Source: VMCP01 sp964645755 (GTDB lineage: Bacteria > Bacteroidota > Bacteroidia > NS11-12g > UBA955). Taken from it: a DNA stretch of 47,896 nt. The notes under the pieces are model-generated. The model saw only the letters and a program-made list of their open reading frames with translations. It searched no databases and was not told where the DNA came from. The first letter of the stretch is position 1. The number at the start of each line of letters is the position of its first letter. The DNA is taken from NCBI GenBank assembly GCA_964645755.1, contig CAZYBT010000009.1, positions 1 through 47,896 on the forward strand. Direction: 5' to 3'. This document shows positions 25,923-35,587 of the stretch, piece by piece. The position numbers and the translations under genes are program-made.

Positions 25923-27467
25923 TTAATCCAACCACACCGATTTTTTGAATATCATCCCTTTACGCCTAATTAAAAAAGTATAATATCCGTAACGCAAAAG
26001 CGACTTTCGTAAATAAATTTCTTCATATTGTACTTCTTCGGGATTTTCAACCTCAAAAACATTGGTTATGAATGTTTTAACACTGTTTTTGACTTCAAAT
26101 GTGTAAGAGGTTTGGTTTGGAAACGACATACAAATCACCAATGAATCTGAATCAAAATTTCGATTAACCAACAAAACCGGATCTGCACTTGGCCTTACTT
26201 TTTTCATTGTATTGTTCCATTCTATAAGCATGATACAAGGCTTTCTAATTTCATCACTGTATGCGGTAACGGCTGCAATTGACTTTTTTCCAACAGAACT
26301 TAATCCGATGTAATCTCCCATGAATTGATTATTTCCCGGAAGTATAATTGGTTCCTTGGTTAATTTTAAATTGTACTGAACCTTACACCCTTTTAATCGA
26401 GCCGCATAAATGTCACAAAAATGCCCAGTTCTGCTATTTCGCTTATCATACCATATCATTTGAGGGACATTCTGTTGCTCATCTACGCACAAGTAGGGTG
26501 AAAATTGATCGGCTCCCTCTGAATCTTGATTCACCTTGATTGGGGCTGAAAAGCTGTTTCCCTTATTCCTTGAAAATACATAAAACACATCCAAATCACC
26601 CAGTTGTGAATGGCATGCAAAACCTACGTAAATCCTATCTTTTTTGTCGGCCACCGCAAAAGGCATGCCGTTGGTTCTAACTAACCCTTTAACCGTTTCA
26701 AAATTCCAACCTCCGGGCATTCTGCAAATGGCTTTATCTGTACCCCAAGTTTTACCAGCATCGTTGCTTTGATCCATCCAAAGAGTGTCGGAACGCGACC
26801 AAAAACATAGAATTTTACCATCGGCAAGAACGGCAACAGTAACGCCTTCAGAGGTATGATCATCATCAGCAGCACTTCCACCTTTATCGCTTACGGTGAC
26901 TGGCTCTGAAAAAGAAATACCGTCGTCGGTACTGCGAGCAAAACGAATTCTCGTGGAATCATTTTTATCGTTACTTCCATATTGATCAAATTCTGTCCAA
27001 GTGAGATAAATATTTCCCTTGTACTGACTTTTCTTCCCTTCATCGATGCTAAACCAAGGCTTGTCTTGCATTTTTTGACCATTTGCACCCACACAAACTG
27101 ATTGAAAGTTCAACCCGTCTACAGATCGTTCAAAAACAATACAATCAAACCATGTTGGCCACCTTTTTTGTTTATTTTGTGCCAAATGAGTCAGAAAAAC
27201 CGTACCATTTTTTGCAATTTTCACAACAGGGTCACCATAAAATCCATAGGGAGAATTAGGACTAACTTCTTTCCACGAACCCCCTGCATCGAGCGTATGA
27301 AAAACTTTTGAAGTATTGTATGCCAACCAAATATCTTTGGCATTATTGGGGTTTATTGCAACGCTAGGCTCATTCCCTTCTAAAACAGGCTTACCGAAAA
27401 ACGAGTTGTGAATTTGTCCAAATAAAAAATGAGGGACAAAAACAGCGAGCCAAAGCAGATGTTTCAT
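25923..27467 (-). CDS. Secreted sialidase-like (Asp-box beta-propeller) protein
   Basis: Exported 514-residue protein with a signal peptide (MKHLLWLAVFVPHFLFGQ). The body shows repeated Asp-box motifs of the form S/LxDxGxxW/F: TLDAGGSWKE, SVDGLNFQ, STDDGISFSE, SNDAGKTWGT and SRNKGNSFSA. These mark the blades of a six-bladed propeller as in BNR-repeat sialidases. I cannot align a full set of catalytic arginines and the Tyr/Glu pair, so glycosidase activity is not supported, only the fold. The C-terminal 70 residues end in a strand (YGYYTFLIRRKGMIFKKSVWL) that resembles the end of a T9SS sorting domain, but the usual YPNP start is missing. It lies 27 bp after trxB and may be co-transcribed. Confidence 0.8.
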   Translation of the reverse strand: MKHLLWLAVFVPHFLFGQIHNSFFGKPVLEGNEPSVAINPNNAKDIWLAYNTSKVFHTLDAGGSWKEVSPNSPYGFYGDPVVKIAKNGTVFLTHLAQNKQKRWPTWFDCIVFERSVDGLNFQSVCVGANGQKMQDKPWFSIDEGKKSQYKGNIYLTWTEFDQYGSNDKNDSTRIRFARSTDDGISFSEPVTVSDKGGSAADDDHTSEGVTVAVLADGKILCFWSRSDTLWMDQSNDAGKTWGTDKAICRMPGGWNFETVKGLVRTNGMPFAVADKKDRIYVGFACHSQLGDLDVFYVFSRNKGNSFSAPIKVNQDSEGADQFSPYLCVDEQQNVPQMIWYDKRNSRTGHFCDIYAARLKGCKVQYNLKLTKEPIILPGNNQFMGDYIGLSSVGKKSIAAVTAYSDEIRKPCIMLIEWNNTMKKVRPSADPVLLVNRNFDSDSLVICMSFPNQTSYTFEVKNSVKTFITNVFEVENPEEVQYEEIYLRKSLLRYGYYTFLIRRKGMIFKKSVWLD

Positions 27468-27494
27468 CCCTCAATATTAATATAAAAAAATAAA

Positions 27495-28439
27495 TTAATC
27501 TTTTTTTGCAGCCAACCAGCGTTCAGCATCTAAAGCAGCCATACAACCACTACCCGCGGCGGTAACTGCCTGGCGGTATGTTTTGTCTTGGGCATCGCCG
27601 GCGCAAAATACTCCTTCTATATTTGTATAAGATGAGCCAGGAACTGTTTTAATGTATCCTTGATCATCCATATCAATGTATGGTTTGAAGATATCAGTAT
27701 TGGGGTGGTGACCAATTGCTACAAAGAAACCTTTGATGGAAACTTCTTTCATATCCCCGGTTTTGTTGTTTTTAATTCTAACTCCTTCTACCCCATTGTC
27801 ACCCAAAATTTCATCAGTTTCAGAATTGAACAATACCTCAATATTGGGTGTTGAAAGCACCCTATTTTGCATGGCTTTCGACGCTCTGAATTCATCTTTT
27901 CTCACAATCATGTACACTTTTGAACAAATCTTTGCGAGATATGATGCTTCTTCACAAGCGGTATCACCGGCCCCAACAATGGCAACATCTTGGCCTCTGT
28001 AGAAGAAACCATCGCAAACAGCACAGGCACTTACACCCATACCATTGAGTCTTTGCTCAGATGGGATACCCAACCACTTCGCTGATGCTCCGGTAGAAAT
28101 GATCACCGTTTCCGCTTCTATTTCTTTTGACCCATCAACGATCACTTTTTGTGGACCACCATTTTTAAACTCAACGGAAGTTACCATTCCAAATCTTACA
28201 TCAGCGCCCAAACGAACGGCTTGTTTTTTGAACAAATCCATCATCTCGGGTCCCATGATTCCATCTGGATAACCTGGAAAGTTTTCTACTTCTGTAGTGA
28301 TGGTTAATTGTCCCCCCGGTTGAAGTCCCTCATACAAAACAGGCTTCATATCAGCTCTAGCTGCATAAATTGCGGCAGTGTAACCCGCGGGGCCACTACC
28401 AATAATCAAACACTCTACTTTTTCTATCGTTTCAGACAT
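27495..28439 (-). CDS. trxB: Thioredoxin-disulfide reductase
   Basis: FAD enzyme that reduces thioredoxin with NADPH in the cytoplasm. The 314-residue protein is of the low-molecular-weight bacterial type. It shows the FAD-binding GSGPAGYTAAIYAARA at the N-terminus, the redox-active CAVC at residues 139-142, the NADPH-binding GAGDTACEEASYL, and the C-terminal FAD motif VFCAGDAQDKTYRQAVTAAGSGCMAA. The start at 28439 (MSETIEK) is preferred over an ATG three codons earlier because the -7 box ends six bases upstream of it. Confidence 0.97.
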   Translation of the reverse strand: MSETIEKVECLIIGSGPAGYTAAIYAARADMKPVLYEGLQPGGQLTITTEVENFPGYPDGIMGPEMMDLFKKQAVRLGADVRFGMVTSVEFKNGGPQKVIVDGSKEIEAETVIISTGASAKWLGIPSEQRLNGMGVSACAVCDGFFYRGQDVAIVGAGDTACEEASYLAKICSKVYMIVRKDEFRASKAMQNRVLSTPNIEVLFNSETDEILGDNGVEGVRIKNNKTGDMKEVSIKGFFVAIGHHPNTDIFKPYIDMDDQGYIKTVPGSSYTNIEGVFCAGDAQDKTYRQAVTAAGSGCMAALDAERWLAAKKD

Positions 28440-28445
28440 AATATA

Positions 28446-28453
28446 CAAAATTA
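28446..28453 (-). promoter_or_regulatory. trxB -7 box (TAATTTTG)
   Basis: A TAnnTTTG match on the minus strand ending six bases before the trxB ATG. No TTG at 17-23 bases is evident, so only the -7 element is supported. Confidence 0.5.
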
Positions 28454-28499
28454 AATGGATAAAACCAAATGATCAGTGACAAAGTTCACAGAACACAGT

Positions 28500-30686
28500 T
28501 TAGTTTAAGGTAAGTAATTCGCGGTATTTTGGAAGCGTCCAATCTGCGTCATCCACCAATCGCTCGATTTCATCGCAGCATTCTCTGATGTCATCAAACA
28601 ATCCTTTTACCTTTTTATTGTAAGAAAGCGCTTTTTCATGAGCATCTTCAAGACGATTTGCAATTGCTCTTTCGTTTGTCATTTCATTATTGAGCGCATA
28701 AACTCTGTTGATATTTTTACTCAATTCGGAAATGATTTCAACTTGTGCAGCAACTGAATCTTTGGATTGACCAATGTTCAACAAGGATTGAACGTTATCG
28801 GCTAATCTTTTTTGGTAGCGAATAGCCGAAGGAATCACGAAGTTTTGAACCATTTCGTTCAAAACACGACCTTCAATTTGTATTCTCAAGTTGTATGACT
28901 CGTAGCGAATTTCTGTTCTCGCTTCAAGTTCTTTATGGCTATAAATACCATTCTTCACGAATAAATCGATGCTCTCTGGAGTCATGTAAAACGCAAGTGC
29001 TTCAGCAGTGTTTTTAACATTACTCAAGCCCCTTTGTTCTGCTTCTTTCACCCATTCATCGCCATAACCGTTTCCACCAAATAAAATTCTCTTGCTTGAT
29101 TTCAACTCATCACGCAAAACTTGTTTGATTGCCTCTTCTTTTGCCAATCCTGAATTTGATGCGAGTTGGGCATCCACTTTTTGTTTGAATTTCACCAATT
29201 GATCCGCTACAATGGTGTTTAATACCACCATAGGACTTGCACAGTTGTCGGAACTTCCTACAGCTCTAAATTCAAATTTGTTTCCAGTGAACGCAAACGG
29301 AGATGTTCTGTTTCTGTCTGTATTGTCTAATAAAATTTCAGGAATATTTGGAATCTGTATAGAATCCTTAACTGCCGTATCTTTAGACGTTTGTTTGTTG
29401 CTTTCAAAATCTTCTAAAACATGTTCCAAAGTATCGCCTACGAAAACCGACATGATGGCAGGAGGTGCCTCATTTGCTCCCAAACGATGATCGTTTCCTG
29501 CAGTTGCAATGCTCGCACGCAACAAATCTGCATGGTCGTGTACCGCTTTGATCACATTGATGAAGAAGGTTAAGAATTGTAAATTTTGCTCAGGACTTTT
29601 ACCTGGCGACAACAAGTTTACGCCGGTGTTGGTAATCAAACTCCAATTGTTATGTTTCCCGCTGCCATTGATTCCTTTGAAAGGTTTTTCATGCAACAAC
29701 ACTTTAAATCCATGATTAGCAGCTACAGCTTCCATGACATCCATTAATAAAGTATTGTGATCAACTGCAAGGTTCAATGTTTCAAACTGAGGTGCGCACT
29801 CAAATTGCCCTGGTGCAACTTCATTGTGTCGGGTTCTCAAAGGAATACCCAGTTGATGTGCCTTTTCCTCAAATTCTACCATAAACGCTTGAACATTTGT
29901 TGGAATTGACCCAAAATAATGGTCTTCCAATTGTTGTCCTTTTGCAGGTGTATGTCCAATCAAAGTTCTACCTGCATACATTAGGTCTGGACGCAATTTG
30001 AACAAATCTTCTTTTACCAAGAAGTATTCTTGTTCTACCCCCAAACTCACAGAACAGTCATTCACATTTTCATCGAAATATTGGCAAACTTCAGTGGCTG
30101 CTTTGCGCACAAAAGCCAAGGTTTTAAGCAATGGCGCTTTATAATCGAGGGCTTCTCCTGTGTAAGAAATAAAAATGGTTGGAATACACAAAGTACGTGC
30201 ACCTGCTTTTTCTATGATGAAGGCAGGAGAACTTGGATCCCAAACAGAGTATCCTCTTGCTTCAAAGGTATTTCTAATTCCTCCATTTGGAAAAGATGAA
30301 GCGTCTGGTTCTTGTTGTGTAAGTGATTTACCCGAAAACACTTCGATTCCGGTGTCGATACCCGTAGGTTCGAAGAAACTGTCGTGCTTTTCGGCGGTGG
30401 TACCTCTCAATGGTTGAAACCAATGAGTGTAGTGGGTTGCACCCATATCTAAAGCCCAATTTTTCATCCCTTCTGCAACACCGTCCGACATTTCTCGGCT
30501 AACCGCATGTCCCTCATTAATTGCCTTTTCAATCGCTTTTTGTGACTCCTCCGACAAATACTGTTTTTGAGCTTGTGGCCCAAACACCATTTCGCCAAAG
30601 TACGATGATATTTCGTTGCCCGCTACAAACGTTGAAATTACTGAATCATTTGCTGATTTTGCTGTGGATGATTTTTTCTCAGACAT
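28500..30686 (-). CDS. glnN: Glutamine synthetase type III
   Basis: Assimilates ammonium by ATP-dependent amidation of glutamate. The 728-residue length identifies GSIII, the large dodecameric class common in Bacteroidota; GSI and GSII are 350-470. The N-terminus has FGEMVFGPQAQKQYLSE. The catalytic core has THYTHWFQPLRG, HDSFFEP, GVEQEYFLV, RHNEVAPGQFE and NGSGKHNNWS, which carry the metal, glutamate and ATP ligands. The C-terminal part is helical. The start is the ATG at 30686 (MSEKKSS); an upstream ATG at 30746 would add 20 residues and include the -7 box at 30717-30724. Confidence 0.96.
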   Translation of the reverse strand: MSEKKSSTAKSANDSVISTFVAGNEISSYFGEMVFGPQAQKQYLSEESQKAIEKAINEGHAVSREMSDGVAEGMKNWALDMGATHYTHWFQPLRGTTAEKHDSFFEPTGIDTGIEVFSGKSLTQQEPDASSFPNGGIRNTFEARGYSVWDPSSPAFIIEKAGARTLCIPTIFISYTGEALDYKAPLLKTLAFVRKAATEVCQYFDENVNDCSVSLGVEQEYFLVKEDLFKLRPDLMYAGRTLIGHTPAKGQQLEDHYFGSIPTNVQAFMVEFEEKAHQLGIPLRTRHNEVAPGQFECAPQFETLNLAVDHNTLLMDVMEAVAANHGFKVLLHEKPFKGINGSGKHNNWSLITNTGVNLLSPGKSPEQNLQFLTFFINVIKAVHDHADLLRASIATAGNDHRLGANEAPPAIMSVFVGDTLEHVLEDFESNKQTSKDTAVKDSIQIPNIPEILLDNTDRNRTSPFAFTGNKFEFRAVGSSDNCASPMVVLNTIVADQLVKFKQKVDAQLASNSGLAKEEAIKQVLRDELKSSKRILFGGNGYGDEWVKEAEQRGLSNVKNTAEALAFYMTPESIDLFVKNGIYSHKELEARTEIRYESYNLRIQIEGRVLNEMVQNFVIPSAIRYQKRLADNVQSLLNIGQSKDSVAAQVEIISELSKNINRVYALNNEMTNERAIANRLEDAHEKALSYNKKVKGLFDDIRECCDEIERLVDDADWTLPKYRELLTLN

Positions 30687-30716
30687 TTTATTTGAATAGT
30701 TCTTAGATTTCTGCTG

Positions 30717-30724
30717 CAAATTTA
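30717..30724 (-). promoter_or_regulatory. glnN -7 box (TAAATTTG)
   Basis: A TAnnTTTG match on the minus strand, 30 bases before the glnN ATG at 30686. The nearest upstream TTG is only 13 bases away, so the -33 element is uncertain. A partly symmetric stretch, TTGATTAAAATCAA (30726-30739), lies just upstream and could bind a regulator. Nothing else is evident in the 225-bp gap between glnN and kup (30687-30911). Confidence 0.5.
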
Positions 30725-30911
30725 GTTTGATTTTAATCAACCACATAGAAAGTCTTTAAATATTTATTCAACAAGTGTTAAAATGACACATTTCTGCCGA
30801 TTCCCTTGGAAAACGCCAACTTCTGAACTCAATATCCACAAAAATCTCACATTTTGAAAATTATCCCCAAATTAGCAACAATAACATTAAATTCGCCCAA
30901 TATTTTCACTC

Positions 30912-32873
30912 ATGGGGCACTCCCGCATCGACAAACTCACCGCAGCCGGACTTTTGATTACCTTAGGAATCATCTACGGCGACATTGGAACTTCTCCTTT
31001 GTATGTTATGAATGCCATTGTTGGCGACAAATTAATTTCCGAAGATTTGGTTCTTGGGGGTATTAGCGCAGTGTTTTGGACACTCACTATTCAAACGACA
31101 ATCAAATATGTCATTCTCACATTGCAAGCCGACAACAAAGGTGAGGGCGGAATTTTCTCCTTGTATAGTTTATTAAGACGACGTTTTCCTTATTTAGTTG
31201 TTGGAACCATGGTTGGAGGCGCCATGTTGCTTGCCGACGGGATTATTACACCACCAATTTCTGTGGCATCAGCCATTGAAGGTCTGAGATTTATCAATCC
31301 AACGAATGGGTATCATATTGATTTGAGGGACATTCAAACGGTGCCAATTGTCATTTCGATCATCATTGGAATCTTCCTTTTTCAAAGAGCGGGCACAACC
31401 GCTGTTGGGAAATTCTTTGGACCAGTAATGCTCATTTGGTTTTCGATGCTCTTCGTTTTAGGGGTATCACAAATGGCCGCACATCCTGAAATCATTCGTG
31501 CCCTGAATCCAATATGGGTATACCGTTTTATAACATCCTCACCTAATGCTTTTTTACTACTGGGTGCCGTTTTCTTATGCACCACAGGGGCTGAGGCATT
31601 ATATTCTGATCTTGGACATTGCGGGAAAAAGAACATCCAATATTCTTGGATTTTTGTAAAATTTTGCTTGCTCGCAAACTACTTTGGTCAAGGAGCTTGG
31701 CTTTTGAAACATATTGGAGAGCCACTTGGTGAAATGCGTGTGTTTTATTCTACCATGCCCGATTGGTTTTTGCCAATTGGAATTACCATTGCAACCATGG
31801 CTGCAATCATTGCAAGCCAAGCTTTAATTAGTGGTTCGTTTACGCTTGTCTCTGAAGCCATACGTTTGCATTTCTTTCCAAAATTTACAGTTAAGTTTCC
31901 AACTGCTGTAAAAGGACAAATTTATATCCCAACAGTGAATACAGCACTTTTAGCCGGTTGTATTGCCATTGTACTCATTTTCAAAGAATCAGCAGCAATG
32001 GAAGCGGCATATGGATTGGCTATAACCGTTACCATGTTAATGACAAGTATTCTATTGTTCTATTACTTAAAAACAAGGAGATGGAACATTGTACTCATTT
32101 GGGTGATTATGCTTGTATTTTTTGCAGTTGAATCGGCATTCTTGATGGCCAACTTGTCCAAATTTATGGAAGGAGGCTTTGTTACTTTATTTATAGGGGC
32201 AGGTATCATTGCAGTGATGTATGTAAGTTACAGAGGTGGCCAAATCAAACAAAAAATGGTAATCACAGAAAAACTTACCAATTATAGAGATAAATTGAGA
32301 TCTCTCAGCCAAGATACAACGCTGCCTAAATTTGCAACGCATCTGATTTACCTCAGTAAAGCCAAACAAGACGATGAAGTAGAATCACCTTTGTTGTATT
32401 CTATTTTACACAAACGACCCAAACGGGCCGACTTCTATTGGTTTATCAATGTTGATGTGACCGATGAACCATATACCATGGAATATAAAGTAACCGTGAT
32501 TGAAAAAAATGATATTTACAAAGTTCGATTCAGACTCGGTTTTAGAGTGCAACAAAAAATTAGTCTTTACTTGAAGGGTGTGATTAACGAAATGATCGAG
32601 AATAAAGAAATCGATTTAGATCCTTACTATCACGGATTCGCCGATAAACACAGCAGAGGAGATTTCAGATTTGTGTTGGTCGAAGAAGAAATGAGTACCG
32701 AAAACGAATTGCCATTGTTCGATAATTTGATTATGGATGCCTATGAAAAAATTAAAATTATGGCCGGCCGCCCAGAAAAATGGTTCGGATTGGATGGTAG
32801 TGTTGTAACAAAAGAACTTGTTCCCGTTGTTATTGCTCCTAGAGCAGAAGTTCAACTTAAAAGAATTCGCTAA
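30912..32873 (+). CDS. kup: Kup-family potassium uptake protein
   Basis: Proton-coupled potassium importer of the inner membrane. The 653-residue protein starts with the Kup signature GIIYGDIGTSPLYVM and DNKGEGGIFSLYSLLRR, followed by about twelve membrane segments up to residue 440 (for example LVVGTMVGGAMLLADGIITP and CTTGAEALYSDLGHCGKKNI). The hydrophilic C-terminal domain is about 210 residues, the usual size. The start codon at 30912 gives MGHSRIDKLTAAGLL, in line with the family. It lies 2 bp upstream of the S9 peptidase gene and divergent from glnN. A GAGGGAC word lies at 31325. Confidence 0.96.
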   Translation: MGHSRIDKLTAAGLLITLGIIYGDIGTSPLYVMNAIVGDKLISEDLVLGGISAVFWTLTIQTTIKYVILTLQADNKGEGGIFSLYSLLRRRFPYLVVGTMVGGAMLLADGIITPPISVASAIEGLRFINPTNGYHIDLRDIQTVPIVISIIIGIFLFQRAGTTAVGKFFGPVMLIWFSMLFVLGVSQMAAHPEIIRALNPIWVYRFITSSPNAFLLLGAVFLCTTGAEALYSDLGHCGKKNIQYSWIFVKFCLLANYFGQGAWLLKHIGEPLGEMRVFYSTMPDWFLPIGITIATMAAIIASQALISGSFTLVSEAIRLHFFPKFTVKFPTAVKGQIYIPTVNTALLAGCIAIVLIFKESAAMEAAYGLAITVTMLMTSILLFYYLKTRRWNIVLIWVIMLVFFAVESAFLMANLSKFMEGGFVTLFIGAGIIAVMYVSYRGGQIKQKMVITEKLTNYRDKLRSLSQDTTLPKFATHLIYLSKAKQDDEVESPLLYSILHKRPKRADFYWFINVDVTDEPYTMEYKVTVIEKNDIYKVRFRLGFRVQQKISLYLKGVINEMIENKEIDLDPYYHGFADKHSRGDFRFVLVEEEMSTENELPLFDNLIMDAYEKIKIMAGRPEKWFGLDGSVVTKELVPVVIAPRAEVQLKRIR

Positions 32874-32875
32874 AA

Positions 32876-35107
32876 ATGCAAAAAAAAATCAGCTTATTTT
32901 CACTCATCTTTTGGGGGATATGCCAAATAGCATCTGCCCAGAATATTTCATTCGATGATATTTTCATCAACCGATCTTTACGACCAAAACCTGCGAATAT
33001 TGGACAATTTACGGAAGATGGGAAGTTCCTTATTGCCACCAAAAGCAATTCCAAAGATTGGTGGATCATCACCCAAAATCCAAGTAACCCCACCGACTCA
33101 CTGAAAACGTTGTTCCACTCAAGTTGGATCAATCAAAAAATTCAACAAGGTGCAACCAAGTTCTCAAACGACTACCAATTTTTATTGGTTGAAACCAATC
33201 AAAAACAAATTTACCGTCATAGCTATTCGGTAATTGCTTATGTGATTGATATTCAAAACAAGAAGGTTATCGATATCCCTGGAAGAGTGCTCTATCCAAC
33301 ATTAAGCCCCGATAACCAAAATGTTGCCTATGTAAAAGAAAACAATCTGTATATCTTCAACTTGCAGAAAAAGCAGGAAACAGCTGTAACTACTGATGGC
33401 AAAATCAACCAAATGATCAATGGCGCAGTTGATTGGGTTTATGAAGAAGAATTTTCCATGAGTCAAGGATTTTCGTGGAGCCCAACTGGAAATTTTTTGG
33501 CTTACTACCGTTTCGACGAATCCAAAGTGAAAGAATTTTCGATGGACATTTTTAATGATTTATATCCCTCACAAGAAAAATGGAAATATCCGAAAGCAGG
33601 GGAAGCAAATTCAACCGTCGATGTTTTTATCTACAACATCACCAAAAATAAATCTGTTCAAGCTTATATTGAAAGTCAACGAGATCAGTACATTCCTAGA
33701 ATACAATGGACTCAAACCGACAATCAATTGAGCATACAAAGGTTGAATCGCCTTCAAAATCATTGGGAACTGTTGTTCTGCGATCCAAATTCAGGAATTT
33801 GCAAAACAATTATCGAAGAGAAAGACCCTGCTTATGTTGAAATCACAGATGATTTGATGTTCATTCCTAATTCAACCAAATTTTTCTACACTTCAGAAAA
33901 ATCAGGGTTCAACCATTTGTACTTGTTCGATTACGTCAAAGGCACAAATGTTCAAATTACTGAGGGACAATGGCAGGTGAATAAAATTTGTGGATTCAAT
34001 GCATCAACACAAACAGTGTATTATACTTCTACCGAGTATTCCACAATCCAAGATAATTTGTGGAGGGTTTCTATTGCCAGTAAAAAAAGACAAATGTTAA
34101 AAACTGGCTTTGAAGGAAATCAAACTGTGATTATGAGTCATAATGCCTTGTGGTATTATGTTATGTCATCTTCCTTCTCTGAAAAACCAGTTTACACTAC
34201 CATTTTGGTAGATGGGTCCAAAGAATTGGTTCAAAGTTCAAAAATGAAAGCGCTACAAAAAGCGGAATTCTACAGCAGCTCGGTGATGCTTACGATTGAA
34301 GACAATCAAAAATGGACAGAAAATTTGACTCGATTAAACTTAGGAACATGTACTTTCGGAGAATTTAAAAACAACGAAGGAACGTCCCTCAATTATTGGA
34401 TGATCAAACCTGCGAATTTCGATTCTACAAAAAAATATCCAGTATTAATGTATATGTATGGTGGACCAGGACACAGCACAGTGAGAAACGCTTATGCAGG
34501 TCGTAACTTCTTATGGTTCCAACATTTAGCAAGTCAAGGCTACATTGTTTTTAGCGTAGACAACCGTGGAACAGGAAACAAAGGGGCCGCTTTCAAAAAA
34601 TCAACATACTTAAATCTCGGCAAATACGAACAAGAAGATCAAGCAGCTGGCGCTGTTTGGTTGGGCAGTCAAAAATACATAGACGCTTCTCGAATTGGAG
34701 TTTGGGGATGGAGTTTTGGCGGTTACTTAACCAGTTTGTGCATGGTGAAAAGTCCCTCATTATTTAAAATGGGAATGGCAGTTGCGCCTGTAACTCATTG
34801 GAAATATTACGACAATATTTACACTGAACGTTATTTAAGAACGCCGGAATTGAATAAAATCGGATATGAAGAAAATTCTCCGTTGAATTTCACTGCAAAT
34901 TTGAAAGGAAAATATTTGATTGTTCATGGAACAGCCGATGACAATGTTCACTTCCAAAATGCAACGGAAATGATTAAAGCCATGATTAAATCGGGAACAA
35001 ATTTTGATTCAGAAATTTATCCAAACAGAAATCATGGAATTGGCGATATGGATGCTCAAAAACATCTTTTCAGAAAACTCACTACCTTTGTTAAAGAAAA
35101 TTTGTAA
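32876..35107 (+). CDS. Dipeptidyl-peptidase IV-like S9 family peptidase
   Basis: Predicted exported serine exopeptidase removing N-terminal dipeptides. The 743-residue protein has a signal peptide (MQKKISLFSLIFWGICQIASA), an N-terminal eight-bladed propeller domain and a C-terminal alpha/beta-hydrolase domain. The triad is complete: Ser613 in GWSFGGY, Asp688 in GTADDNVHF and His720 in NRNHGIG, with spacing equal to that of human DPP-IV. The DWVYEEEFS segment supplies the double-glutamate motif that binds the substrate amino terminus in DPP-IV, supporting exopeptidase specificity. It begins 2 bp after kup. It holds three GAGGGAC words (33962, 34384, 34752). Confidence 0.93.
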   Translation: MQKKISLFSLIFWGICQIASAQNISFDDIFINRSLRPKPANIGQFTEDGKFLIATKSNSKDWWIITQNPSNPTDSLKTLFHSSWINQKIQQGATKFSNDYQFLLVETNQKQIYRHSYSVIAYVIDIQNKKVIDIPGRVLYPTLSPDNQNVAYVKENNLYIFNLQKKQETAVTTDGKINQMINGAVDWVYEEEFSMSQGFSWSPTGNFLAYYRFDESKVKEFSMDIFNDLYPSQEKWKYPKAGEANSTVDVFIYNITKNKSVQAYIESQRDQYIPRIQWTQTDNQLSIQRLNRLQNHWELLFCDPNSGICKTIIEEKDPAYVEITDDLMFIPNSTKFFYTSEKSGFNHLYLFDYVKGTNVQITEGQWQVNKICGFNASTQTVYYTSTEYSTIQDNLWRVSIASKKRQMLKTGFEGNQTVIMSHNALWYYVMSSSFSEKPVYTTILVDGSKELVQSSKMKALQKAEFYSSSVMLTIEDNQKWTENLTRLNLGTCTFGEFKNNEGTSLNYWMIKPANFDSTKKYPVLMYMYGGPGHSTVRNAYAGRNFLWFQHLASQGYIVFSVDNRGTGNKGAAFKKSTYLNLGKYEQEDQAAGAVWLGSQKYIDASRIGVWGWSFGGYLTSLCMVKSPSLFKMGMAVAPVTHWKYYDNIYTERYLRTPELNKIGYEENSPLNFTANLKGKYLIVHGTADDNVHFQNATEMIKAMIKSGTNFDSEIYPNRNHGIGDMDAQKHLFRKLTTFVKENL

Positions 35108-35137
35108 ACCCTTTCTTCATCTAATTGTTTATTCAAC

Positions 35138-35584
35138 ATGTTACCAGAAATAGGAAAAAAAGCACCAAATTTTTCGGCACTCAACGAAAATGAAAAAACT
35201 GTGAGTTTATCAGATTTTACAGGAAAGAAATTGGTTTTATATTTTTATCCCAAAGATGATACCCCCGGATGTACTGCTGAGGCATGTAGTTTGAGAGATA
35301 ATTACCAAGATTTATTGGATAAAGGTTATGCAATTTTAGGTGTAAGTCCGGATGATTCAAAAAAACACACCAAGTTCATAAACAAATATAACTTGCCATT
35401 TAGTCTTCTTGCGGATACTGATCAATCTGTGTGCAATGCCTACGGAGTTTGGGTTGAAAAAAGCATGTACGGAAGAAAATACATGGGAGTTGCCCGCACA
35501 ACCTTCATCATTGATGAAGAGGGAATTCTCACTGAAATCATCGAGAAAGTGGATACAAAAAACCACGCCTCACAAATTAACTAA
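35138..35584 (+). CDS. bcp: Thioredoxin-dependent peroxiredoxin Bcp
   Basis: Reduces hydrogen and organic peroxides using thioredoxin. The 148-residue protein has the Bcp/PrxQ signature YPKDDTPGCTAEACSLRD with peroxidatic Cys45 and resolving Cys50, then the conserved TTFIIDEEG. It lies 30 bp after the S9 peptidase and 3 bp before gpsA, so the genes are probably one transcript. TrxB at 27.5 kb is the likely source of reducing power by way of a thioredoxin not in this window. Confidence 0.96.
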   Translation: MLPEIGKKAPNFSALNENEKTVSLSDFTGKKLVLYFYPKDDTPGCTAEACSLRDNYQDLLDKGYAILGVSPDDSKKHTKFINKYNLPFSLLADTDQSVCNAYGVWVEKSMYGRKYMGVARTTFIIDEEGILTEIIEKVDTKNHASQIN

Positions 35585-35587
35585 ACA

